A stretch of DNA of 64,000 nucleotides from Halorubrum rubrum (GTDB lineage Archaea > Halobacteriota > Halobacteria > Halobacteriales > Haloferacaceae), in contig NZ_JANHDM010000003.1 in assembly GCF_024494685.1 (NCBI RefSeq), positions 124,001-188,000 on the forward strand. Direction: 5' to 3'. How positions within the stretch are numbered: position 1 is the first letter of the stretch; every line of letters begins with the position of its first letter. This document shows, piece by piece, positions 32,692 through 40,842 of this stretch. The notes beneath the pieces were generated by a model. It was not told where the DNA came from, made no database searches, and worked only from the letters and a program-made list of their open reading frames with translations. The translations under genes and the position numbers were made by a program.

Positions 32692-34104
32692 ATGGAACCG
32701 GCGCGTTCGACGTCGTCGCCGCCGCTCGTCAGCCGCACGACCGCGGTTTCGTCGCCCGCGTTCGCGGCGGCGTTCGACGCGCTCCCGACGCCGCGGACGG
32801 TCTGGAGCGCCCCCGACGACGCGCTCGTCCTGGCGGGCGGTGCGGCCGCGACGCTGACCGCGAGCGGGCCGGACCGGTTCGCCGCGATCCGCGAGGCGAC
32901 CGACGATCTGTTCGACACCGGCGACGTCCACGCCGGGACGGAGGCGGCCCGACCGCGGGTGTTCGGCGGGTTCGCCTTCCACGAGGGGGCCTGTGCCGGC
33001 GACCCGTGGAAGCCGTTTCCGGAGGCGCGATTCGTCCTGCCCCGCGTTCAGGTCACGTTCGCCGACAACGGGACCTGGCTCACGGTGACGGACGCGGGAT
33101 CGGACGCGTCGGCGGCGGCGGTCGAGCGCCGGCTGGACCGCGAGACGGACCGGCTGGACGGCCGCCCGGCGGACGGGTCGCGGCCCGGTCGACCGGGGAT
33201 CCGCGGGAAGCGACGGACGACGAGCCGGGAGGACTGGCGGGAGAGCGTCACCGCCGCGCTCGATCGGATCGGCGAGGGCGAGCTGCGGAAGGTGGTGCTC
33301 GCCCAGGCGCTCGAGGCCGACCTCGCGAGCGAGTTCCCCAGGGCGGCGACGCTCGAGCGGCTCGCCGCGAAGTACCCCGACTGTCACCGCTACTGTTTCG
33401 AGCCCGACGACGGCGGGAGCGTCTTCTTCGGCGCGACGCCGGAGCGGCTCGTCTCGCTTCGCGGCCGAACCGTCGAGACCGACGCGCTCGCCGGAACGAC
33501 CGGTCGCGGCGAGACGCCCGCGGAGGACGAGTGGCTCGCCGAGGAGCTGCTCGCCGACGCGAAGAACGTCCACGAACACGAACTCGTCGCGGAGACGGTG
33601 CGCGATCAGCTGGAGCCGTACGCCGCGTCCATCTCGGCCGGCGAGCGTCGCGTCCGTCGGCTCGCGACGGTCCAACACCTCCACACCCCGATCACCGCGG
33701 AGCTGGACGCGGACCGACACGTGCTCGAGCTCGTCGAGGCGCTCCACCCGACGCCGGCGGTCGGCGGGCTCCCGCCGGACCGCGCCCTCGAGACGATTCA
33801 CGAGACGGAGCCGTTCGATCGCGGGTGGTACGCGGCTCCCGTCGGCTGGATCGACGCCGCCGGCAACGGCGCGTTCGCGGTCGCGATCCGCTCCGCCGTG
33901 GCGACGCCCGACCGGGCCACCCTCTTCGCCGGCGTCGGACTCGTCGGCGACTCCGATCCCGACCGCGAGTGGGACGAGATACAGCTCAAGTACCGGCCGA
34001 TCCTCGACGAGTTGGAGGAACACGACGCGGGCGATCCCGGCGAATCCGCCGGCTTCACCGACGGTGGCCCGGTGGACGACGGAGCGCCCGAACGCGACGA
34101 CTGA
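32692..34104 (+). CDS. menF: Isochorismate synthase
   Basis: 470 residues from ATG 32692, with box A cttaag about 29 bp upstream. It isomerises chorismate to isochorismate at the entry to menaquinone synthesis. The chorismate-enzyme signatures are all present: KVVLAQALEAD, FFGATPERLVSLRGR, TDALAGTTGRGETP, HEHELVAETVRDQLEPY, VQHLHTPI, LHPTPAVGGLP and RGWYAAPVGWIDAAGNGAFAVAIRSA. The other men genes, apart from a MenE-like one at 24408-26348, are not in the window. Substrate would come from AroC (15776-16963). Confidence 0.95.
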   Translation: MEPARSTSSPPLVSRTTAVSSPAFAAAFDALPTPRTVWSAPDDALVLAGGAAATLTASGPDRFAAIREATDDLFDTGDVHAGTEAARPRVFGGFAFHEGACAGDPWKPFPEARFVLPRVQVTFADNGTWLTVTDAGSDASAAAVERRLDRETDRLDGRPADGSRPGRPGIRGKRRTTSREDWRESVTAALDRIGEGELRKVVLAQALEADLASEFPRAATLERLAAKYPDCHRYCFEPDDGGSVFFGATPERLVSLRGRTVETDALAGTTGRGETPAEDEWLAEELLADAKNVHEHELVAETVRDQLEPYAASISAGERRVRRLATVQHLHTPITAELDADRHVLELVEALHPTPAVGGLPPDRALETIHETEPFDRGWYAAPVGWIDAAGNGAFAVAIRSAVATPDRATLFAGVGLVGDSDPDREWDEIQLKYRPILDELEEHDAGDPGESAGFTDGGPVDDGAPERDD

Positions 34105-34110
34105 CGGCCG

Positions 34111-34851
34111 TCACTGGAACATCTTCAGCGGCTCCGCCTGCGAGCTCTCCTCGGTCGCCTGTCGCATCCGTTCCGCGAGCTGCTGTTTCGCGTCGCGGAT
34201 CTCCGTCGCCTGGTCGACGAGGCCGTCCGTCGACGTCTCCGTGCCCGCGATGGGGTCGATCCCGTCGCGGATGAGGATCCGCGCGGCCTCGGGATCGGGG
34301 AACTGCGGGTCGGACTCGACGATCAGCCCGACCGCGTCGCGGTCGCGCTCCAGCGACGCCGAAAGCATCGCCCCGGTCGGCCCGGAGACGAGCCCGGACT
34401 CGGGCGGATCCGACACCTCGGCGCGCGCCAGGGCGTCGTCGCCCTCTCCGGTCGCGATCCCGTAGATCGACGGCGGCTCCTCGCCCTTCTCACGGCCGAG
34501 TCCCGAGAGGAACACGGGGAAGGTGCCGGTCTCGTCGAACCAGCCGTCGAGACAGTTCGCGACCTCGGCGGCGGCGCTCGGGTGGACCGGCACGTCGCTT
34601 CGGAGCGCCACCAGATCGCGCTCCGGATCCGCGTACAGCCGCACCGGCGTCGTCGCCGACGAGTCCGACTCCAGGTAGACGGCGACCGGCGGGAGCCCGT
34701 CGCAGTGGACGTTCGCGTAGTGGACCATCCCGTGTGCGTCGATCATGTGGTCGGTCGCGATCTTGCCGACGAGCCCGACGCCCGGAAACCCCTCGACCAG
34801 GGTCGGTTCCGAGAACGAGACCGCCTCGTCGAGAACGGATATTCGCGCCAT
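34111..34851 (-). CDS. PAC2-family (proteasome assembly chaperone-like) protein
   Basis: 246 residues. The opening EPTLVEGFPGVGLVGKIATDHMID (16-39) and the middle VFLSGLGREKGEEPPSIYGIAT are typical of archaeal PAC2/ATP-grasp-like proteins, which in eukaryotes help assemble the proteasome. The C-terminus is a charged helix (DQATEIRDAKQQLAERMRQATEESSQ). No proteasome genes are close. It converges on menF with 6 bp between stops and is divergent from the RNA methyltransferase. Confidence 0.92.
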   Translation of the reverse strand: MARISVLDEAVSFSEPTLVEGFPGVGLVGKIATDHMIDAHGMVHYANVHCDGLPPVAVYLESDSSATTPVRLYADPERDLVALRSDVPVHPSAAAEVANCLDGWFDETGTFPVFLSGLGREKGEEPPSIYGIATGEGDDALARAEVSDPPESGLVSGPTGAMLSASLERDRDAVGLIVESDPQFPDPEAARILIRDGIDPIAGTETSTDGLVDQATEIRDAKQQLAERMRQATEESSQAEPLKMFQ

Positions 34852-34977
34852 GCGCGGCGGTACGACGCGGGGCGACCTAAAGGTAGGCGTGGCGTCGGAC
34901 GCGGGACGTCGCGCGGGCTCCCGCTCGCACCGATGTCGACCCGAAACCGACTAACCGAGCGGCACGAAAGGGCGCGC

Positions 34978-35952
34978 ATGAACCCGCTCGACCGGTACGA
35001 GTCGCTCGTCGACGACGTCGACGCGTTCCGGGCGGCCTGCGACCGACCCCTGCCGTCGGTCGTCCGCACGAACCGGATCAAGGCCTCTCCCGCGCGCGTC
35101 CGCGAGGCGTTCGAGGCGGAGGGGGTCGCCCACGACCCGGTCGGATGGCACGACGGGATCTTCCGGCTCCCCGACGGGAACCCCGGCGGGAACTGGCCGC
35201 ACGCGCACGGCTGGACGCACGGCCAGGAGGAGGTCTCGGCGCTTCCCGCGCTGGCGCTCGATCCGCAACCGGGCGACCGGGTCTGGGACGCGTGTGCGGC
35301 GCCGGGCAGCAAGACGACGCAGACCGCGGACCTGATGGACGACGAGGGGACCGTCGTCGCCAACGACAACGACCTCGGCCGCCTCTCGGCGCTGCGGCAC
35401 AACGCCGAGCGCCTCGGCGTGACGAACGCGATCGTGACCAACCAGGACGCCCGGAACTTCTCTCTGAAGCCGCTCGCGTTCGACGCGTTCGACCGCGCGC
35501 TGGTCGACGCGCCCTGCTCGTGTGAGGGGACCTGCCGGAAGAACCCGGACGTGCTGGCGGAGTGGACGCTCGACCACGTCCACGGCGTCGCCGGGATCCA
35601 GAAGGGAATCTTGACGCGGGCGATCCAGGCGACTCGGCCCGGCGGGACCGTCGTCTACTCGACGTGTACGTTCGCGCCGGAGGAGAACGAGGCGGTCCTC
35701 GATCACGCGCTCGCGAGCGAGGACTGCGAGGTCGTCCCGTTCGACCTGCCCCTCGAGACGGCTCCCGGCGTGACCGAGTGGGACGGCGAGACGTACGACG
35801 ACAGCGTGACGCGCGCCCACCGGGTGTACCCGCACCACAACGACACGGGCGGGTTCTTCTGTGCGAAGCTGCGCGTCGGGGGGGCGGAGGAGGGTGCCGG
35901 CGGGAGCGACGCCGCCACCGCCGACCGCGACGCGGCGGGGGTGGCCCGATGA
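34978..35952 (+). CDS. RNA m5C methyltransferase (RsmB/NOP family)
   Basis: 324 residues from ATG 34978; the upstream open frame lies over the antisense PAC2 gene. It methylates cytosine C5 in rRNA or tRNA using SAM. The SAM loop WDACAAPGSKTTQ is at 103-115, motif IV DAPCSCEGT provides C180 and motif VI VVYSTCTF provides C230, the two catalytic cysteines. Its start TNRIKASPARV is the N1 RNA-binding region. The stop overlaps the next gene as ATGA, so both are co-translated. The RNA target is unknown. Confidence 0.95.
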   Translation: MNPLDRYESLVDDVDAFRAACDRPLPSVVRTNRIKASPARVREAFEAEGVAHDPVGWHDGIFRLPDGNPGGNWPHAHGWTHGQEEVSALPALALDPQPGDRVWDACAAPGSKTTQTADLMDDEGTVVANDNDLGRLSALRHNAERLGVTNAIVTNQDARNFSLKPLAFDAFDRALVDAPCSCEGTCRKNPDVLAEWTLDHVHGVAGIQKGILTRAIQATRPGGTVVYSTCTFAPEENEAVLDHALASEDCEVVPFDLPLETAPGVTEWDGETYDDSVTRAHRVYPHHNDTGGFFCAKLRVGGAEEGAGGSDAATADRDAAGVAR

Positions 35953-36500
35953 GCGACGCCGATCCCGACGCCGACCACGGACCGACCAACGACGGTCAGC
36001 GGTTCGACCGGCTGCCGGAGACGCCCGCGGACCGCGAGGTGGCGGGGCGGGCCAGCCGCGAGGAGGTCCTCGACTGGTGGGAGACGCGCTTCGGGATCGG
36101 CCGGGAGGTGCTGGGTGGATACAGCTTCTGGGAGAAGGGGGCCGGGAAGGTGTGGGTGTTCAACGGCGAGGCCGCCGATCCGAGCCGGGTCGAGACGATC
36201 GGGATGACGTTCCTGCGGACCCGCCAGGAGCACTGGAAGCCGACAACCCGCGCGGTCCAGCGGTTCGGCGAGGACGCGACCCGGAACGTCGTCGAACTCG
36301 GCCCCGAGCGCGCGAGCCGGTTCGTCGCCGGCGAGGACCAGGACCTCCCGGAGTGGGACGGCGACTGGGGGTATCTGATCGTCTCCCACCGGATCGCGGG
36401 CACGAGCGCCCCGATCGGCGTCGGCCTCTACCTCCACGGCGAGTTACGCTCCGTGGTGCCGAAGGGGAGCCGGGCGGACCTGCCGGTCGTCGAACGGTGA
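35949..36500 (+). CDS. PUA/RsmF-C-terminal-like RNA-binding partner protein
   Basis: 183 residues, overlapping the m5C methyltransferase by ATGA. In bacterial RsmF and some archaeal relatives a similar domain is fused to the C-terminus of the methyltransferase; here it is a separate protein. Conserved-looking blocks include REEVLDWWETRFGI, YSFWEKGAGKVWVFNGE and GLYLHGELRSVVPKGSRADL, the last resembling a PUA-like barrel end. It probably binds RNA and guides the methyltransferase. Identity rests on context and pattern, not on catalytic residues. Confidence 0.75.
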   Translation: MSDADPDADHGPTNDGQRFDRLPETPADREVAGRASREEVLDWWETRFGIGREVLGGYSFWEKGAGKVWVFNGEAADPSRVETIGMTFLRTRQEHWKPTTRAVQRFGEDATRNVVELGPERASRFVAGEDQDLPEWDGDWGYLIVSHRIAGTSAPIGVGLYLHGELRSVVPKGSRADLPVVER

Positions 36501-36552
36501 GGGTACGGTCCGAAACGGAACGGTTCGAGACTGGCGTCCCCGTCCGCCCGCC

Positions 36553-36810
36553 TCAGATCGACGTGTCCGCCGGGGGCTCGCGGGCCACGCTCGAGGCGGC
36601 GTACGCCCCCCACAGGAGCAGTCCGAGGAGCATGACCGACGACCGGATCGAGAGCGGAACCAGCGTCTCGTGAACGATCTGGCCCTCCCCCGTCACCGGG
36701 TGCGGCGTGCCCGCGACTATCTCGAGCAGCCCGATCCCGAGCGTGCCGATCAGGAGCAGGCCGCCGCCGCCGTACAACGCGATCCGTTCCGCCGTGGTGA
36801 GTTGAGTCAT
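36553..36810 (-). CDS. Small membrane protein linked to DoxX
   Basis: 85 residues from ATG 36810, two hydrophobic helices (about 8-32 and 56-74). It starts 8 bp after the stop codon of the DoxX-family gene and would be its operon partner. The PHPVTGEGQIVHETLVPLS loop between the helices is probably exposed outside. No family is assigned. The pair resembles two-subunit membrane oxidoreductase modules, but that is inference. Confidence 0.8.
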   Translation of the reverse strand: MTQLTTAERIALYGGGGLLLIGTLGIGLLEIVAGTPHPVTGEGQIVHETLVPLSIRSSVMLLGLLLWGAYAASSVAREPPADTSI

Positions 36811-36818
36811 GGTGTCCG

Positions 36819-37352
36819 TTAGCCGATGAAGTGCCGCAGCCGCGGGTGTTCCTTCACGAAGTCCGTCCGCGCGAGGTAGGCGTCCAGCCCGAGCACGCGC
36901 CCGGCCCCGAGCGTGGCGATCATCGCGAAGATCAACAGCCCGAGCAGGTCGCCGGTGATCACGCCGTGTGACCAGCCGCCCGTCTCGCCGTTGACGAAGT
37001 AGAAGAACACCATCAGGAACGCGCCGAAGAAGGCGGCGAGCCGAGTGAACGCGCCGACGATCAGGCCGAGACCGATCAGCACCTGCCCGACCGGGACCAT
37101 CACGTTCGTGAACGAGAGCAGTATCCCCTCCGAGAAGAGGACGAGGATCGGTCCCAGCGTCGTCTGGGCGGCCGCGCCGCCGACGAACCAGCTCGCGTCG
37201 AACGGCCACGCGAGGAACTTGTCCAGCCCCGCGTGGAGGAACCACCAGCCGACGATCAGCCGCATCACGACCAGCCAGTAGGCCAGCCGCGACTCCTCGA
37301 CCGGGAACGATACGTCCTGTCCCAGCAGCCGCGTTCGTATGTTCGCTACCAT
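36819..37352 (-). CDS. DoxX-family membrane protein
   Basis: 177 residues, about four hydrophobic helices. The signature MRLIVGWWFLHAGLDKF (30-46) is typical of DoxX/TQO small-subunit-like proteins, and GPILVLFSEGILLSFTNVMVPVGQVLIGLGLIVGAFTRLAAF matches the middle of the family. Members include subunits of thiosulfate:quinone oxidoreductase and uncharacterised quinone-linked membrane proteins. A box A (cttatatatg at 37384-37392, minus strand) lies about 35 bp upstream. A small membrane protein follows in the same operon. Confidence 0.92.
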   Translation of the reverse strand: MVANIRTRLLGQDVSFPVEESRLAYWLVVMRLIVGWWFLHAGLDKFLAWPFDASWFVGGAAAQTTLGPILVLFSEGILLSFTNVMVPVGQVLIGLGLIVGAFTRLAAFFGAFLMVFFYFVNGETGGWSHGVITGDLLGLLIFAMIATLGAGRVLGLDAYLARTDFVKEHPRLRHFIG

Positions 37353-37383
37353 ATGTATTCCAGATTACACTGCGACGGCCGAA

Positions 37384-37393
37384 CATATATAAG
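37384..37393 (-). promoter_or_regulatory. Box A for the doxX operon
   Basis: Reads cttatatatg on the minus strand, centred about 36 bp before ATG 37352, implying a very short (about 9-nt) leader. It is one of the strongest TATA elements in the window. Confidence 0.6.
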
Positions 37394-37483
37394 CATCCGG
37401 TACTTGTCACCCTTCGAAAACGTCGGACGCGCCCGCTCACGGCCGTCGCTCCCGGCCGCGATCGCCGCACCTGTCGCCGTCTC

Positions 37484-39004
37484 TCACCCGTCTTCGGGAG
37501 AAGCCTCCTTCTCCCGAACGGTCCCGCCGCCGAGTCCCTCCCATTCGACGCGGTATCCGAGCGCCGAGAGGGTCGCGCTCGCGTCGTCGATCCCGTACGC
37601 GTCGAGCCGCTCCTCGACCGCCGACAGCGACGCCCCGTCGTCGATCTCCTCGCGCAGCCGGTCGAGGACCTGCGGGCGGATCAGCGTCCGTCCCACGAGT
37701 TCGTGGTCGGGGAACGGGCCGTCCTCGACGGCCGACTCGCTCACGCCGTGGCGGGCCGCCAGCTCGGCGAGCGCGACGGCGTCGTCGTCGGGCGCGAACG
37801 ACTCCGGGAGGGCCGCGGCCGCCTCGGCGACGAGGTCGACCTCGTACTCGCGGAGCACGTCGACGACGTCCTTCACCGGAACGGTCCCCGCGTAGGTGAG
37901 CACGCGGTGGTCGCGTGCGGCGATCGCCTCGCCGACGCCGAGGCTCTCGTCGGCCGCGACGAGGAGGTCCACGTCCTCGACGTCGGCGAGCTGGCCGAGT
38001 TTCTTCTCGACGTACTCGGGGGTCCAAAACCCCATGATTTCGAAGAACAGCGTGAAGTCGGCGTGGTCGTACGTGAACGCGAAGTCGGGGATCATCACCC
38101 GCGTCCCGGTCGCGAGCGGCTCCGGCTCGCGGACGAGCGTCCAGTCGAGGTCGAGTCCGCGGAAACGGGCGGCGAAGTCGGCCTCGACGCCGCTGTCGAA
38201 GTCGGGCTCGGCGACGGGCTCGACGCCAGGAACGCTCACGTCGCTCCCGGAGAGCGTCATCGTCCGCTCGGTCCCGCGATCATCGATCGTCGCCTCCAGG
38301 TGCCACTCGGCGGTGCCCGCGACGGTTCGGAGGAGTCGGGCGAACGCGGTACCGTAGCGTCTCGTCCGCCGGAAGAGCGCGTCCGGGCCGGTGACGACGA
38401 GTTCCCGGCCGTCGTCGGTGCGTCGGAGCTCGTACATCAGCCGGAGCCGCTTGACCGCGTTCACGAGCGCCTTGGGGTCGACGGAGCGCACCCGGATCTC
38501 GGTGGCGTCGAACAGCGCGGTCTGTGCGAGAGAGAGGTTGTACTGTTCGATGAGCGCGTCCGGATCCCAGCGGACGTCGGCGTCGACGAGGACCTCCTTG
38601 CGCTCGCGGTCCGCGTACAGGTCGTCCTCGACGACCGCGGGGCCGACGCCGAGGCGGTCGGCGGCTCGGTCGATCGCCCGCGTTCTGTCGCTCTCGTCGG
38701 CGACGCCGACCGACTCGGCCGCCTCGAAGGCGGCTCGGCGGACGCGCGGCGGCGGGACCGTCGACCGCGCCTCGAAGACGCACTCGCGCTCGACGAGGGC
38801 GGCGAGCCCGCGGACGAGCTTGAAGTCCTCCGACTCCGCCTCGAGCGCGTCCGTCGCCGCCGTCACGGCCGATCGGGGCTCGCCGACGGTGGACTCGAAG
38901 GCCCCGAGCACCTTCGCGGCGAGCGGGCGGCGCTCCCGACCGACGAACCGGGGGCGGTAGCCGCCGCCCGCACGGGAGACGCGCAGGAGGTCCTTGCGTA
39001 ACAC
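37484..39004 (-). CDS. Bax1 (DUF790) nuclease, partner of XPB helicase
   Basis: 506 residues, GTG start at 39004 (MLRKDLLRVSR, the conserved opening). DUF790 proteins are the archaeal Bax1 nucleases that bind XPB and cut DNA at bubbles during repair. The N-terminal 400 residues include FKLVRGLAALVERECVF and YNLSLAQTALFDATEIRV. The core MIPDFAFTYDHADFTLFFEIMGFWTPEYVEKKL (about 305-340) holds the nuclease-like D and E plus YxxKK. The XPB gene lies 1.8 kb upstream on the same strand, separated by three small genes. Confidence 0.9.
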   Translation of the reverse strand: MLRKDLLRVSRAGGGYRPRFVGRERRPLAAKVLGAFESTVGEPRSAVTAATDALEAESEDFKLVRGLAALVERECVFEARSTVPPPRVRRAAFEAAESVGVADESDRTRAIDRAADRLGVGPAVVEDDLYADRERKEVLVDADVRWDPDALIEQYNLSLAQTALFDATEIRVRSVDPKALVNAVKRLRLMYELRRTDDGRELVVTGPDALFRRTRRYGTAFARLLRTVAGTAEWHLEATIDDRGTERTMTLSGSDVSVPGVEPVAEPDFDSGVEADFAARFRGLDLDWTLVREPEPLATGTRVMIPDFAFTYDHADFTLFFEIMGFWTPEYVEKKLGQLADVEDVDLLVAADESLGVGEAIAARDHRVLTYAGTVPVKDVVDVLREYEVDLVAEAAAALPESFAPDDDAVALAELAARHGVSESAVEDGPFPDHELVGRTLIRPQVLDRLREEIDDGASLSAVEERLDAYGIDDASATLSALGYRVEWEGLGGGTVREKEASPEDG

Positions 39005-39080
39005 GCCGTCCGGTAGGCGGTGGGGAGGTTAATACCCGACGGAGGGCTCGGCCGGTCGGTCGCGGGTCGACCCGCCGTCC

Positions 39081-39749
39081 TCACTCCGTCGTCAGTCGCC
39101 GTTTCAACTCGCCGCTCACGGGCGGGAGGTCCTCGACGAACTCGCGGACGATCGTCCGTTCGACGCGCTGGAGCGTCTCGCTACACGTCGACTTCGCGAT
39201 CCCGGCCGCCTCGGCGACCTCGGTCAGGGTGCTCTCGCGGGGCACGTCGTAGTAGCCGGCCTCCACCGCGGTCAGGAGGAGGTCGAGCTGGTTCTCAGTG
39301 AGGAGCTGGCTCGGGTTCACGCGCTGTTGGACGAACTCCACCTCGTAGTCCAGTCCCATCCCGGCGAGCTGGTCGCCGAACGTCGAGAGCCGGTCGTGCG
39401 CGCCGGTCGCGTCGAGCGTGGCGATCCCGTTCGTGATCTCGACGGGCATCTCGATGGGCACGCCCGCGCCCTGCGCGGCGAGCAGCAGGATCGGCGAGGA
39501 CGCCTCGATCTGGACCGTCGTCTCGCCGGATGAGCGCGTCATCACCGAGACCTCGGCGAGGCCGGAGTGGGCCTCCATCGCCGCGAGCACGTCGTCGACG
39601 GCGTCGGTAGTGATCCGGACGAGCGCGAACCCCGCCTCGTCGCCGGGGGTCGCGGTCAACACGCGGAAGACGGCGTCGGGGAACGCACGCGAGACGTCGG
39701 CGATCCACGGTCCGTCAGGCAGGTCGACGAGGAGGCGTATCTGTGCCAT
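39081..39749 (-). CDS. Bat-like HTH-10 transcriptional regulator
   Basis: 222 residues from ATG 39749 (GTG 39758 is possible). The C-terminal 60 residues carry the haloarchaeal HTH-10 domain: LTENQLDLLLTAVEAGYYDVPRESTLTEVAEAAGIAKSTCSETLQRVE, named after the bacterio-opsin activator Bat. The first 150 form a small-molecule or redox-sensing-like region of alternating strands and helices (FRVLTATPGDEAGFALVRI, ETTVQIEASSPILLL). It regulates unknown targets. It sits between the XPB and Bax1 genes on the same strand. Confidence 0.92.
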   Translation of the reverse strand: MAQIRLLVDLPDGPWIADVSRAFPDAVFRVLTATPGDEAGFALVRITTDAVDDVLAAMEAHSGLAEVSVMTRSSGETTVQIEASSPILLLAAQGAGVPIEMPVEITNGIATLDATGAHDRLSTFGDQLAGMGLDYEVEFVQQRVNPSQLLTENQLDLLLTAVEAGYYDVPRESTLTEVAEAAGIAKSTCSETLQRVERTIVREFVEDLPPVSGELKRRLTTE

Positions 39750-39833
39750 GGTCTCCACCCGATCCCCCCGGTGGCCGGGGCGGTCGAACGCCGAGGTATC
39801 GGATCCCTCCGGACATAAACGTGTCCGAGCCTC

Positions 39834-40310
39834 TCAACAACAGAACATGAACGGGTACACTAACGCGACGCGGTCCCCCTCCTCGAGTTCGGTGTCGAAC
39901 CCGCGCTCGTTCTCGTTGAACCGGCCGTTCACGAGGATCCGGGCGTAGGCGATGGTCTGTTCGCCGACCGGGTTCTTCGTCCACGTGCCGGGAAGCTCCT
40001 CGGGCGTCGGGGCCCAGCCGCCGTGGGTGGCGTCCGCCTCCGTCTCCGCGATCAACAGCTCTTGAAGCGCCGGGTAGTCCTCGAAGAGGTCGTCGAGGAA
40101 CTCCCGGAGCGTGTCTCCCAGAAAGGTGTACTCGAACTCGTAGGTCCCGTCGAGTTCCGTGCGGACGTGGCCGGTACACCGGACCGTCACCGTCGTCTCC
40201 GGCGGTTCGCCGGCGGTCGTCGCCCCGTCTCCGGTCGCGGCGTCCGCCTCGCTCACGGCGTCGCTCTCGCTCGCCCGGTCGTCCTGGCGCTCCTCTGCGG
40301 TCGTGCTCAT
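39834..40310 (-). CDS. MoaD/ThiS-like beta-grasp protein ending in Cys-Cys
   Basis: 158 residues from MSTTAEER (ATG 40310). After 45 acidic residues comes a beta-grasp-like domain: TVTVRCTGHVRTELDGTYEFEYTF, GDTLREFLDDLFEDYPAL, then YARILVNGRFNENERGFDTELEEGDRVALVYPFMFCC. The order and the L-V-NGR/EGDxVALVYP ending resemble molybdopterin-synthase or sulfur-carrier proteins. The usual Gly-Gly C-terminus is replaced by Cys-Cys, so it cannot be activated as a normal thiocarboxylate carrier. Function unknown. Confidence 0.72.
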   Translation of the reverse strand: MSTTAEERQDDRASESDAVSEADAATGDGATTAGEPPETTVTVRCTGHVRTELDGTYEFEYTFLGDTLREFLDDLFEDYPALQELLIAETEADATHGGWAPTPEELPGTWTKNPVGEQTIAYARILVNGRFNENERGFDTELEEGDRVALVYPFMFCC

Positions 40311-40447
40311 GGCCGACGGTAGGACGCCGTCCCCCGTAAACGGCGACCCGAACACGTTCGCCCGATGGACGTCGGTGGGTCGACCGAGCGCGATCGCGGA
40401 TCGAGCGGCCGGATCGTCCCCCGACGAACGCGTTCGTCACCGACGGT

Positions 40448-40675
40448 TCAGCCGAACGTCCGTTCCATCGTGTCGTCCACGAGGATGGCACCGTCCCCGA
40501 CGATCCGTACGGAGTGGTTCGGAAGGTCGAACTGGAGCGTCCACGAGTCCCTCTCGTGGGCGTCCAGCTGGCGTATCGCGGCCGTAGAGACGTAGTTTTC
40601 GAGGGCAACCTCCAGTTCGTCCGGCTCCGTGTCCTTCGCGTCCGCGATCGCCCCGATGAGTGAATCCAGAAGCAT
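40448..40675 (-). CDS. HalOD1-domain protein
   Basis: 75 residues from ATG 40675. LLDSLIGAIADAKDTEPDELEVALENYVSTAAIRQL then SWTLQFDLPNHSVRIVGDGAILV matches the haloarchaeal output domain HalOD1, found alone or at the C-terminus of response regulators. It probably acts in a signal-transduction output. It lies in the same-strand series between the XPB gene and the MoaD-like gene. Confidence 0.85.
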   Translation of the reverse strand: MLLDSLIGAIADAKDTEPDELEVALENYVSTAAIRQLDAHERDSWTLQFDLPNHSVRIVGDGAILVDDTMERTFG

Positions 40676-40842
40676 CGCTCGTCGTGCGCGTTCGGTTCTC
40701 GAGAGCAAGTGGATTTCGATACACTGCGGTGATCGCCGCGGTATCGACGGGCGAGCGCGTTCGCGCCGCCGGTTCCTCCCGTCGAACGGAACGAACCGGG
40801 AACGCCGGGGAACGAACGACCCGACCGGTCCCGCGAGCCGTC

